From JAEKNW01 sp963678375 (GTDB lineage Bacteria; Cloacimonadota; Cloacimonadia; Cloacimonadales; JAFGVF01), in assembly GCA_963678375.2 (NCBI GenBank), contig OY782831.1:248001-312000 (forward strand): a stretch of DNA of 64,000 nt, in the 5' to 3' direction. The notes beneath the pieces were generated by a model. That model saw only the letters and a program-made list of their open reading frames with translations, was not told the DNA's origin and did not search any database. The stretch's first letter is position 1. The number at the start of each line of letters is the position of its first letter. Below, in pieces: positions 1-7,823 of this stretch. Position numbers and translations under genes: made by a program.

Positions 1-624
1 ATAAATTTCTAAATCATCAACTTCAAAAACTTGATAATTCTGACCAAATGGCATGGGATGTTTGATGTTGGATAAATTAACACTTGCAACTCCGTGAACA
101 TTACCGACATAAATCAGTGGCCACTTAACAGCTAAGGTATTAAGTCCCCAGTCTTTATGATAGTTACTCACTACAACATTTGCTAGATTTGTTCCCATAT
201 CATAAATCGTTAGTCCATTATCTCCATGAGCCAAATACATTAATGTACCATCTTGAACAACTTCATTACCATTATAAGCCCTAACATCAATCTTTCTACC
301 AGTGGTTAATAATGAATCAATATCTCTTTTTGAACTTGTAATAGAATTTAAAGTAACTACAACTTTTTTGGAGGTAAGATTTTCGATATCTTGTATAGGT
401 TCATTGAATCTGTAAGCACCATTTAGGTTAAAATTATATATATCAAACATTGAATATACAAATAACTCATTACCATTACTCACTGAGAGAATCTTGTTAT
501 TGAGCTCAACAATTTCTCCAGTGACATCAATTTCTCTGCCAGTATCCCACATATACTTGTAGAAATCTGCTCTTAGGTAAGAAATTCCGATGATAAGAAC
601 TATTAATATGAAAACTTTCTTCAT
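1..624 (-). CDS. Secreted LVIVD-repeat-like protein (3' end missing)
   Basis: The reading frame is open from an ATG at 624 to the left edge, 208 codons, and continues outside the window. It starts with a lysine pair and a hydrophobic stretch ending near residue 19 (signal peptide). Residues about 130-200 contain 'LAHGDNGLTIYDM' and 'WPLIYVGNVHGVASV', which resemble LVIVD-type beta-propeller repeats found in secreted proteins of FCB bacteria. The ATG directly abuts the stop codon of the MoxR gene, so translation is probably coupled. It is the last visible gene of the prenyl synthase-to-MoxR operon. The family call rests on repeat style only; function unknown. Confidence 0.7.
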   Translation of the reverse strand, partial: MKKVFILIVLIIGISYLRADFYKYMWDTGREIDVTGEIVELNNKILSVSNGNELFVYSMFDIYNFNLNGAYRFNEPIQDIENLTSKKVVVTLNSITSSKRDIDSLLTTGRKIDVRAYNGNEVVQDGTLMYLAHGDNGLTIYDMGTNLANVVVSNYHKDWGLNTLAVKWPLIYVGNVHGVASVNLSNIKHPMPFGQNYQVFEVDDLEIY

Positions 625-1602
625 TTATTTAAGTAGTTTATTAATAATATCTATAGATTTTATGCCTTCTGCATCTGCAGCAAATGATGGTAAGACTCTA
701 TGTCTTAACACAAGAGGGGCAACAAACTTAACATCTTCTTCTGAAGGTGTCAATCTACCTAGTAGGGCAGCTCTAGCTTTTGCAGCTAAAACAAGGTATT
801 GAGAAGCTCTAGGACCTGCACCCCAGCTTATTAGCTCTCTTATATCACTTGAACATACTTCTGAGTTAGGCCTGGTTTGTCTAACTAGTTTAACAGCATA
901 TTCATAAACATGTTCACTAACAGGTATATCTAAGATAGCTCTCTGAATAGCTAAAATTTCTTGACCTGTTACTATAGGTTTAATAGCTTTAGTCTGGGTA
1001 TTAGTTGTGACTTTTACGATTTCTAATTCATCTTCATAGCTAGGATAATCAATTATAATATTGAACATAAATCTATCAAGTTGAGCTTCTGGTAACGGAT
1101 AAGTTCCTTCTTGCTCTATTGGATTTTGAGTAGCTAGTACCAGAAAAGGTCTATCTAATTTGTATGTTTCATTACCATTAGTGATTTCATATTCTTGCAT
1201 AGCTTGTAATAATGCAGCTTGTGTTTTTGGAGGAGTTCTGTTGATTTCATCGGCTAGAATGATATTAGCAAATATTGGCCCTTGAATATATTCAAAATAT
1301 CTCTTACCATCACTTTTGTTTTCTGATAGTATGTCTGTACCTGTAATATCTGAAGGCATTAGATCTGGAGTAAATTGAATTCTGCTGAATTCAAGATTTA
1401 AGGCCTTAGCCAAACTTGAGATTAAAAGAGTTTTAGCTAAACCAGGTACTCCTTCTAAGAGAATGTGACCATTAGCAAATAATGCTATTAAAATTTTCTC
1501 AATTACATCGTCTTGACCAACTATTACCTTTTTCAGTTCTGAAACTATATCTTCTTTTATTTTACTTAGTTTTTCTATTAGTTCTACATTAGAATTACTC
1601 AT
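625..1602 (-). CDS. MoxR-family AAA+ ATPase
   Basis: A 325-residue AAA+ ATPase of the MoxR family, usually a chaperone that helps assemble or activate partner proteins. Walker A is seen as GVPGLAKT near residue 55 and Walker B as ADEINRT; 'ATQNPIEQEGTYPLPEAQLDRF' is the hallmark MoxR segment (sensor 1 and arginine-finger region). I chose the ATG at 1602, which has AGGAG five bases upstream; an in-frame ATG at 1617 has no such site. The start overlaps the end of the flippase-like gene by 8 bases. MoxR genes usually sit beside DUF58/VWA genes; here the next gene is a secreted propeller-like protein, so the client is not evident. Confidence 0.95.
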   Translation of the reverse strand: MSNSNVELIEKLSKIKEDIVSELKKVIVGQDDVIEKILIALFANGHILLEGVPGLAKTLLISSLAKALNLEFSRIQFTPDLMPSDITGTDILSENKSDGKRYFEYIQGPIFANIILADEINRTPPKTQAALLQAMQEYEITNGNETYKLDRPFLVLATQNPIEQEGTYPLPEAQLDRFMFNIIIDYPSYEDELEIVKVTTNTQTKAIKPIVTGQEILAIQRAILDIPVSEHVYEYAVKLVRQTRPNSEVCSSDIRELISWGAGPRASQYLVLAAKARAALLGRLTPSEEDVKFVAPLVLRHRVLPSFAADAEGIKSIDIINKLLK

Positions 1603-2593
1603 TTTTACTCCTATCAATTAAATCAATTATTCGGACTCCAATAATACTAAGAGACATTATCCCGAGGAGAGATACAACAGTCCCAGTTAGTAAATGGGCT
1701 ACTGCAATTAATGAACCAGCATCTGCAAAGTTCATGCCCATTCCACTAACAAATATTATACTCATTAGTAGCTCATTACTACCTATCTGACCAGGAGGTT
1801 GAGGTAGTATATAAGCAAGATTTAATAATGTATATCCAAAGAATATCATTGCAATATTCAAGGATTCAAATCCGAACGCTTTAAACATTAAATAGAAATA
1901 CAATCCGTCAAGTAATATTCCTAACATTGTTAAAATAATTACTTCAAAGAAAGTTTTATTATGATTTTTAAAGAGGGCAGTTCCCTGTACAAAGAGTTCA
2001 ATTATTGAATAAACTTTCATTTGATACTTATTGGGAACAAAGAAAAAAACTTTCTTTAACACATAAACTAACTTTTCTTCAGCTACGATTGCTGCAATTA
2101 ATAGCCCAACACCCATCATAAAAACTATTAGTAGGACTGAAACTAACCACTGTAGCAAGGGAACCATTTCAATATCTAAAATTGGGATCATTGCTAAAAC
2201 TATGAATATGCCAACTGTATCAAAGAACTTATCAATAAAAATTGAAGGTAAAACTAAAGAGATTGGAGTATTTGTTCTTTTTTTAATTATTATTGCTCTT
2301 GCAGCTTCTCCAGCTCTAATTGGTATTAGATAGTTAATAAAATTACCACTTAATGCCCAAAGATAGGTATCTTTCAAACTAAATTTTCTCAGGGGATATA
2401 AAAGCCTATTCCATCGCACTGATCTGATAAAATACGCAGCTATGTAACTTATAAGACTAAGAATAATGAAGTTTATTTTTAAGTTCTTAAGGTTATGAGC
2501 TAGTTGAGAGAAATCAAAAAAATAAGCCCAAATTGATAAAAAAACCAAACCAATAACTATACCAATGACAATTGATTTTTTATACTTCATCAT
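1595..2593 (-). CDS. YbhN/UPF0104-family membrane protein (flippase-like)
   Basis: A 332-residue integral membrane protein with about eight hydrophobic segments, matching the lysylphosphatidylglycerol synthetase TM region/UPF0104 (YbhN, AglD-like) family. Family signatures are 'YFIRSVRWNRLLYPL' near residue 55, 'IPIRAGEAARAIIIKKRT' near residue 95 and a late 'QPPGQIGSNE' segment. Members are proposed to move or modify lipid-linked substrates, but the exact substrate is unknown. Two consecutive ATG codons begin the frame (2593 and 2590). The gene lies 12 bases after the SDR gene and overlaps moxR, so it is part of the same operon, downstream of a prenyl diphosphate synthase; a link to a prenyl-lipid carrier is only inference. 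Confidence 0.85.
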   Translation of the reverse strand: MMKYKKSIVIGIVIGLVFLSIWAYFFDFSQLAHNLKNLKINFIILSLISYIAAYFIRSVRWNRLLYPLRKFSLKDTYLWALSGNFINYLIPIRAGEAARAIIIKKRTNTPISLVLPSIFIDKFFDTVGIFIVLAMIPILDIEMVPLLQWLVSVLLIVFMMGVGLLIAAIVAEEKLVYVLKKVFFFVPNKYQMKVYSIIELFVQGTALFKNHNKTFFEVIILTMLGILLDGLYFYLMFKAFGFESLNIAMIFFGYTLLNLAYILPQPPGQIGSNELLMSIIFVSGMGMNFADAGSLIAVAHLLTGTVVSLLGIMSLSIIGVRIIDLIDRSKNE

Positions 2594-2605
2594 CTTTTTG
2601 CATAC

Positions 2606-3565
2606 CTACTTATCAAGCATTTTTGAAATTGAGGAAAAAGTATCAGTCAATGGTATAGAAAAATCCCTTTCTAAATCCTCTATATCATAGAACCAGTTAT
2701 GAGTTAATCGTTCCATGAAATTTCCACCAAATACCCAATTCAACCTATAAAACAAATTAGCTATATTCCTTCCAATATAAAGATTTACTTGTAGAATAGT
2801 TTTATAATCTTTTCTACTTATCTGATTACTAACATAGTCTATCAAATCCTTCAAAATTACTGGTTCTTTATCAGCAACATTGTAGTTTTTACCGTAAATG
2901 TTTTCAGCATAAATCGCTTTAGATATTATACTTGTAAGCAGATTAATATCACATAAATGGATATATATTCTGTCATTAATTCTGGGTAGTAACCTGTACT
3001 TTATAAGCTTCATCAAAGTAGTAAAGAAACCCCTAGCCTCTTTGCCATAAATTATTGCAGGTCTTAATATAACAGCTTTTAATCCTTTTAACCTATTTCT
3101 TTCTATTAAGGATTCTATTTCTGCTATCATTTTTGTTCTATGTCCAAATATTATCTTTTCTGATAAGTCATTACTTGGCAACTCAAAAGGAGAGTTTCCA
3201 AATATAACTACTGAAGAACAATATATCAATTTTGACCCAGCTTTCAGGCAATATTCAATCACCTGTTGGGTAGAAAATACGTTAGCAATTCTTAGATATT
3301 TTCTACTCTTATTATGATTAGAATGAAAGTCTGGAATGTGAATGATAGTGTCATAATCATTCATCTGAAAATGTTTTTTTAGTGTTTGTGTATTAGAAAG
3401 ATTTAGTGGTATTAGAATGATCCGGCTATTGATTGTAGCATATTTTTGAGGATCATCACCTTCTGGATAAAAGGCATAGTATTCGCAAGATTTATTGCTA
3501 ATACTAGCACTATATTTAGCTCCAATATAACTTTGTAAGTTTGTAATTAAAACTTTTTTCTTCAT
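2606..3565 (-). CDS. Degenerate NAD-dependent epimerase/dehydratase-like SDR
   Basis: A 319-residue extended short-chain dehydrogenase fold, recognisable from 'KLIYCSSVVIFG' (residues 112-123), 'AVILRPAIIYG' near residue 165 and the C-terminal nucleotide-sugar epimerase pattern. Key residues are missing: the N-terminal TGxxGxxG loop reads TNLQSYIG, keeping only the last glycine (G15), and the catalytic YxxxK reads GHRTK (G141, K145), so the tyrosine is absent. Canonical redox catalysis is therefore doubtful; it may be a pseudoenzyme or bind a ligand differently. The ATG at 3565 immediately follows the stop of the PHP gene. No frameshift is visible. Confidence 0.8.
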   Translation of the reverse strand: MKKKVLITNLQSYIGAKYSASISNKSCEYYAFYPEGDDPQKYATINSRIILIPLNLSNTQTLKKHFQMNDYDTIIHIPDFHSNHNKSRKYLRIANVFSTQQVIEYCLKAGSKLIYCSSVVIFGNSPFELPSNDLSEKIIFGHRTKMIAEIESLIERNRLKGLKAVILRPAIIYGKEARGFFTTLMKLIKYRLLPRINDRIYIHLCDINLLTSIISKAIYAENIYGKNYNVADKEPVILKDLIDYVSNQISRKDYKTILQVNLYIGRNIANLFYRLNWVFGGNFMERLTHNWFYDIEDLERDFSIPLTDTFSSISKMLDK

Positions 3566-4372
3566 TTATTTTATCATGAAAGACAACAGCCTTTTCCACC
3601 ATGCTCTATGTCTTCTATGTTTACTTCCTTCTCCTTTTACTTCGACATAGAAAGGTTCAATTTCTTGGTTATTATAAACCTTCAATGGATTTTCATAGAA
3701 AAGTATATTAGCTGTCTTTTCATCAATTTTGTCAGCTACTTTGTAATATGCTTTTTTTAATATATAATCTGAGTGACGACAATGATCATCTGAAGCAACA
3801 AAATGTGCATATCCTTTATAAAGAAGTTTCCAAGCGATGTATTTAACTTTTTTCCCATGGTAGCCTAAAAGACTAGAAGCATTAATCTGAAGTAAAACAT
3901 CTCTGTTCATAAATTCTTTTACTATATGAGGATGGGCATGCACATAACTGTATCGTTCTGGATGAGCTAAAATTGGTTTAAAATGATTCATTTGAAGTTC
4001 ATAAATAAATTTTTTTGAATTATCACTAACATCATTTAGTGAAGTTTCAAAAAGGACATAATCAGAATCACCTAAAGTGAGTCTTTCATCAATTACTTGT
4101 TGAATAAGACTATCATCACAATATACCTCAGCACCTAAAACAATCTCAGTACTTATTAAGAGGTCTTTAATTTTACCTTTAAGCTTTTCAAACTCTTTCT
4201 GAATATTATCTTTACTATTAGCATATTTACCTAACATATAATGAGGGGTGAGAAATAACTTCTCAACCCCTGCTTCTGAAACTATACGAAGATGTTCTAT
4301 TGTCTTATCTAATGAATCAGACCCATCATCAACGTTTGGTAATAAATGTGTATGTATATCAATTACTTTCAT
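3566..4372 (-). CDS. CpsB/YwqE-type PHP-domain phosphatase
   Basis: A 268-residue PHP-fold metal-dependent phosphatase of the CpsB/CapC/YwqE group, whose studied members dephosphorylate tyrosine kinases that control exopolysaccharide export. Metal-binding motifs are visible in order: DIHTHLLPNVDDG at residues 5-17, TPHY near 42, GAEVY near 80, AHPERY near 136 and ASDDH near 194. Length matches the family. The ATG at 4372 begins two bases past the stop codon of the prenyl synthase gene. No cognate tyrosine kinase or capsule gene is seen, so the substrate is unknown; related PHP enzymes include histidinol phosphatase, which fits the motifs less well. Confidence 0.85.
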   Translation of the reverse strand: MKVIDIHTHLLPNVDDGSDSLDKTIEHLRIVSEAGVEKLFLTPHYMLGKYANSKDNIQKEFEKLKGKIKDLLISTEIVLGAEVYCDDSLIQQVIDERLTLGDSDYVLFETSLNDVSDNSKKFIYELQMNHFKPILAHPERYSYVHAHPHIVKEFMNRDVLLQINASSLLGYHGKKVKYIAWKLLYKGYAHFVASDDHCRHSDYILKKAYYKVADKIDEKTANILFYENPLKVYNNQEIEPFYVEVKGEGSKHRRHRAWWKRLLSFMIK

Positions 4373-4374
4373 CT

Positions 4375-5259
4375 TTAAGGTAACCTTTCTTTAACAAGAC
4401 TGATTAATTCAATTAAAATATCATTGTTTTCAAAGTTTTTTACCATTTTGTAGGAATCTGATAGTAACTTCTCTGCATTCTTTTTAGCAGTTTCTACACC
4501 AAGAAGATTCGCATAATTTGCTTTATTGCTGGATCTTTCGATTGAGTCTTTGTCCATGATTTCCAAAGCACCCATATCTTCTAAGATATCATCAATAATT
4601 TGATAAGCTAAGCCTAGGTTTAGTGCATAATTACCTAAAGTTATCATAACATTTTCCTCTGCTTGGCAAAGGGTACAAGCCATATCAGTTGCTGCTTGTA
4701 GAAGTGCACCAGTTTTTTTCAAATGGATATATTTCAGAACATTTACTTTAATGGTTTTTGTTCTAGACTCAAGATCAACTGTTTGACCACCGATAATTCC
4801 ACTTGTAGAAACAGCTTTTGCAAGTATTCTAACACACTGTAAAGCATGCTCTTTATTTTTTAATTCTGTTAGGACTTCAAAGGCTTTAGTAATGAGGGCA
4901 TCTCCGACAAGAATAGCAGTTGCTGGATCATACTTTTCATGGTTACTAGCTTTACCTCTTCTACTTGCAGAATTATCTAAACTAGGAAGATCATCATGAA
5001 CTAAAGAAGCAGTATGAACCATTTCTAAAGCAATTGCAACTGGCATGATTTTTTCAAGGGATTTAGTACTCTTTCTTCCCTTGAGCATCTCATAAACAGC
5101 AAACAATAGAATAGGACGCATTCTTTTACCTTCTAAAAGAAGAGAGTATCTTATTGCACCGTTTAAATACTTTCTATTTTTATCTTTATCATCAAAGTAT
5201 TTTGCAAGGGCCTCATCTACTAATTTCTGTCTGGTTACAAAATATTTTTGTAGTAGCAC
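4375..5259 (-). CDS. ispA: Short-chain polyprenyl diphosphate synthase (IspA-like)
   Basis: Condenses isopentenyl diphosphate with allylic diphosphates to give C15 or C20 prenyl diphosphates for quinone, carrier-lipid or carotenoid synthesis. The first aspartate-rich motif is D89-D90-LPSL-D95, the long DDxxxxD form typical of bacterial farnesyl diphosphate synthases; the second reads DDILED at 223-228, so its third position is E227 rather than Asp. GGQTVDL at 157-163 and KKTG at 181-184 are also family motifs. I take the GTG at 5259 as start because GGAGGA lies about seven bases upstream. First gene of a six-gene operon with a promoter in the short gap behind gyrA. Confidence 0.9.
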   Translation of the reverse strand: MLLQKYFVTRQKLVDEALAKYFDDKDKNRKYLNGAIRYSLLLEGKRMRPILLFAVYEMLKGRKSTKSLEKIMPVAIALEMVHTASLVHDDLPSLDNSASRRGKASNHEKYDPATAILVGDALITKAFEVLTELKNKEHALQCVRILAKAVSTSGIIGGQTVDLESRTKTIKVNVLKYIHLKKTGALLQAATDMACTLCQAEENVMITLGNYALNLGLAYQIIDDILEDMGALEIMDKDSIERSSNKANYANLLGVETAKKNAEKLLSDSYKMVKNFENNDILIELISLVKERLP

Positions 5260-5286
5260 TAACTTCCTCCAATCTTTAATATCTTA

Positions 5287-5315
5287 AGAGTATATTTCTC
5301 TTAGGATATTGTCAA
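5287..5315 (-). promoter_or_regulatory. Candidate sigma70 promoter for the ispA operon
   Basis: Perfect -35 TTGACA at 5315-5310 on the minus strand. The best -10 options are TATACT at a short 15-bp spacing or TACTCT at 17 bp, so the -10 is uncertain. The site sits in the 67-base gap after gyrA. Confidence 0.4.
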
Positions 5316-5326
5316 GAATTATTTAA

Positions 5327-7807
5327 TTATTCTTTATCTTCAGATTCATTTTCAATAATAGAATCATCGTCTTCTTCTTTGCGAATTCGTGTTGCATCAA
5401 ATACTTTATCATCTTTTAACAGATTGATTAATCTAACACCTTGGGTGTTTCTACCAATTGAAGAGATAGATTCTCCAGATTGTCTGATAATCATACCGCC
5501 TCTAGTAGTAATCATTAAATCATCATCATCTGTTATATCAAGCAGTTTAACTAGGTATCCATTGCGCATTGTTGTTTTAAGGGTAATAAATCCTTTCGTA
5601 CCTCTATTAGTAACTTTATACTGAGTTAGACTTGTTCTTTTACCATAGCCATTTTCACTTATAGAAAGAACTGTTTCTTCTGAGTTTTCTGCAACAACAA
5701 TCATAGATACTACAAAATCATCTTCTCTAAGTTTGATACCACATACACCTTGTGAATTTCTTCCTAAAGGTCTAGCAGTTACTTCTGAGAATCGATTACA
5801 GTATCCATTATGAGTAGCTAAGATAATATCATTACTACCATCAGTTAGTTTTGCTTCTAATAATTCATCACCATCTACAAGTTTAATAGCAATGATACCA
5901 TTGGTTCTTGGGCGAGAGTAAGCACTTAAAATAGTTTTCTTCAGCAAACCATTACGAGTTGCCATAACTATATAGTGAGAATCATCAAACTCTTTTACTG
6001 CCACAATAGCTTTAATATTCTCTTCTTTAGCAATATTAATCAAGTTAACAATTGCTTTTCCTCTAGCTTGTCTTCCAACAGAAGGAATTTGATATACTTT
6101 CAGCCAGTAGCATTTACCAAAATCGGTAAAGAAGAGAATATAATCATGAGTAGATGCTGTGAAAATATTCTGAATAAAGTCAGTATCTTTAAGATTTGAT
6201 CCAGAAAGACCTCGACCTCCACGACCTTGTGACTTATATAAATCAGCTGGCATTCTCTTGATATAGCCTTCGTTACTAATAACAACAACTACATCTTCTT
6301 GTGGAATTAAGTCTTCCATATCCAGGGTAAGTTCACCATCAATAATTTTTGTCCTTCTTGGATCAGAATACTTTTCCTTAACTTCAAGAGTCTCTTCTTT
6401 AATTATATTCATTTGCAGTTCTCTGCTTGCTAAAATCTCATTTAGTCTATCTCTTAAAGCACTTAACTCTTTATATTCATTTTCAATTTTATCTCTTTCT
6501 AAGCCAGTTAGTTTTTGCAATCTCATATCCAAAATAGCTTTAGCTTGAATTTCACTTAAGCTGAACTCAGACATCAAATTATCTCTAGCATCTTGAGTGC
6601 TTTCAGAAGCTCTGATAGTTTTAATAATTGCATCAATATTATCAAGTGCAATTCTTAAACCCTCTAGAATATGTAATCTAGCTTCAGTTTGAGCTAACTC
6701 ATATTTTGTTCTGCGGATTATAACTCCATGTCTAAAGGAAATAAAATTCTCTAGCAATTGTTTCATTGGAAGAACTTGAGGTACTCCCTCCACAAGCGCT
6801 AAATTTATAACTCCAAAGGTATTTTGTAATTGAGAATAAGCATACAACTTATTCACAACAACATTGGCATCAGCAGTTTTCTTAACTACAATAACTAATC
6901 TCATGCCATCTCTACCAGATTCATCTCTGATATCACTTATGCCTTCGATTCTTTTATCTTTAACTAAAGAAGCAATTTTCTCAATGAGCAGAGTCTTATT
7001 TAACATATAAGGTATCTCGGAAATTATAATGCTTTCTTGGCCTGTCTTCTTGTCAGTATGAATATCAGCTTTACCTCGAACTTTCAGTTTTCCACGTCCA
7101 GTTTCGAAATATTCTTTTATACCTGAACGTCCTACTATATAGCCACCAGTTGGAAAATCTGGTCCTGGAATTATTTGCATTAAATCAGTTGCTGATATAT
7201 CTGGATTATCAATAGTCTCAACAATAGCATCACATACTTCACCTATGTTATGAGGAGCCATATTCGTAGCCATACCAACAGCTATACCAGAGGATCCATT
7301 GACTATTAGATTTGGTAATCTACTTGGGAAAACTTCAGGTTCTTTTCTTGTTTCATCATAGTTACTTCTATAGTTTACAGTATCCTTATCAAGGTCAACC
7401 ATTAAATCAACTGCTGTCTTGTGTAATCTTGCTTCTGTATAACGCATAGCAGCAGGCGGGTCGCCGTCAATAGAACCAAAGTTACCTTGTCCGTTTATTA
7501 GAGGATATCTTAAATTCCAATCTTGGGCTAATCTAACTAAAGTTGGATAAACAACTTGTTCACCATGAGGGTGATAATTACCTGAAGTATCACCAGCGAT
7601 TTTAGCACATTTCCTAAAATGCCCACCAGGTGATAAGTTTAATTCATTCATAGCGAATAAAATTCTTCTTTGTGAAGGTTTTAAACCATCCCTTACATCA
7701 GGCAAGGCACGAGAGACAATCACACTCATAGAGTAATCTAAATATGATGTCTTTAACTCATCTTCTATCTGTCTTATAATTATTCTTGGATCATTTCTAT
7801 TTTCCAT
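5327..7807 (-). CDS. gyrA: DNA gyrase subunit A
   Basis: The DNA breakage-reunion subunit of gyrase, 826 residues. The catalytic tyrosine is Y123 in AAMRYTEAR. The C-terminal pinwheel carries a GyrA-box-like QGRGGRG, which favours gyrase over topoisomerase IV, and the protein ends in an acidic tail. In the quinolone-resistance region, HPHGEQVVYP (79-88) places Gln84 and Pro88 where E. coli has Ser83 and Asp87. The gene follows gyrB by 16 bases, so the two are co-transcribed. Start is supported by the conserved N-terminal region beginning a few residues after the Met and by GGAGATTAATTA upstream. Confidence 0.98.
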   Translation of the reverse strand: MENRNDPRIIIRQIEDELKTSYLDYSMSVIVSRALPDVRDGLKPSQRRILFAMNELNLSPGGHFRKCAKIAGDTSGNYHPHGEQVVYPTLVRLAQDWNLRYPLINGQGNFGSIDGDPPAAMRYTEARLHKTAVDLMVDLDKDTVNYRSNYDETRKEPEVFPSRLPNLIVNGSSGIAVGMATNMAPHNIGEVCDAIVETIDNPDISATDLMQIIPGPDFPTGGYIVGRSGIKEYFETGRGKLKVRGKADIHTDKKTGQESIIISEIPYMLNKTLLIEKIASLVKDKRIEGISDIRDESGRDGMRLVIVVKKTADANVVVNKLYAYSQLQNTFGVINLALVEGVPQVLPMKQLLENFISFRHGVIIRRTKYELAQTEARLHILEGLRIALDNIDAIIKTIRASESTQDARDNLMSEFSLSEIQAKAILDMRLQKLTGLERDKIENEYKELSALRDRLNEILASRELQMNIIKEETLEVKEKYSDPRRTKIIDGELTLDMEDLIPQEDVVVVISNEGYIKRMPADLYKSQGRGGRGLSGSNLKDTDFIQNIFTASTHDYILFFTDFGKCYWLKVYQIPSVGRQARGKAIVNLINIAKEENIKAIVAVKEFDDSHYIVMATRNGLLKKTILSAYSRPRTNGIIAIKLVDGDELLEAKLTDGSNDIILATHNGYCNRFSEVTARPLGRNSQGVCGIKLREDDFVVSMIVVAENSEETVLSISENGYGKRTSLTQYKVTNRGTKGFITLKTTMRNGYLVKLLDITDDDDLMITTRGGMIIRQSGESISSIGRNTQGVRLINLLKDDKVFDATRIRKEEDDDSIIENESEDKE

Positions 7808-7823
7808 TAATTAATCTCCTAAT

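Noticed and set aside
590..802. Plus-strand 70-codon frame with an apparent signal peptide
   Set aside because: It is antisense to the MoxR 3' end and the first codons of the propeller-like gene, both of which are well supported on the minus strand.
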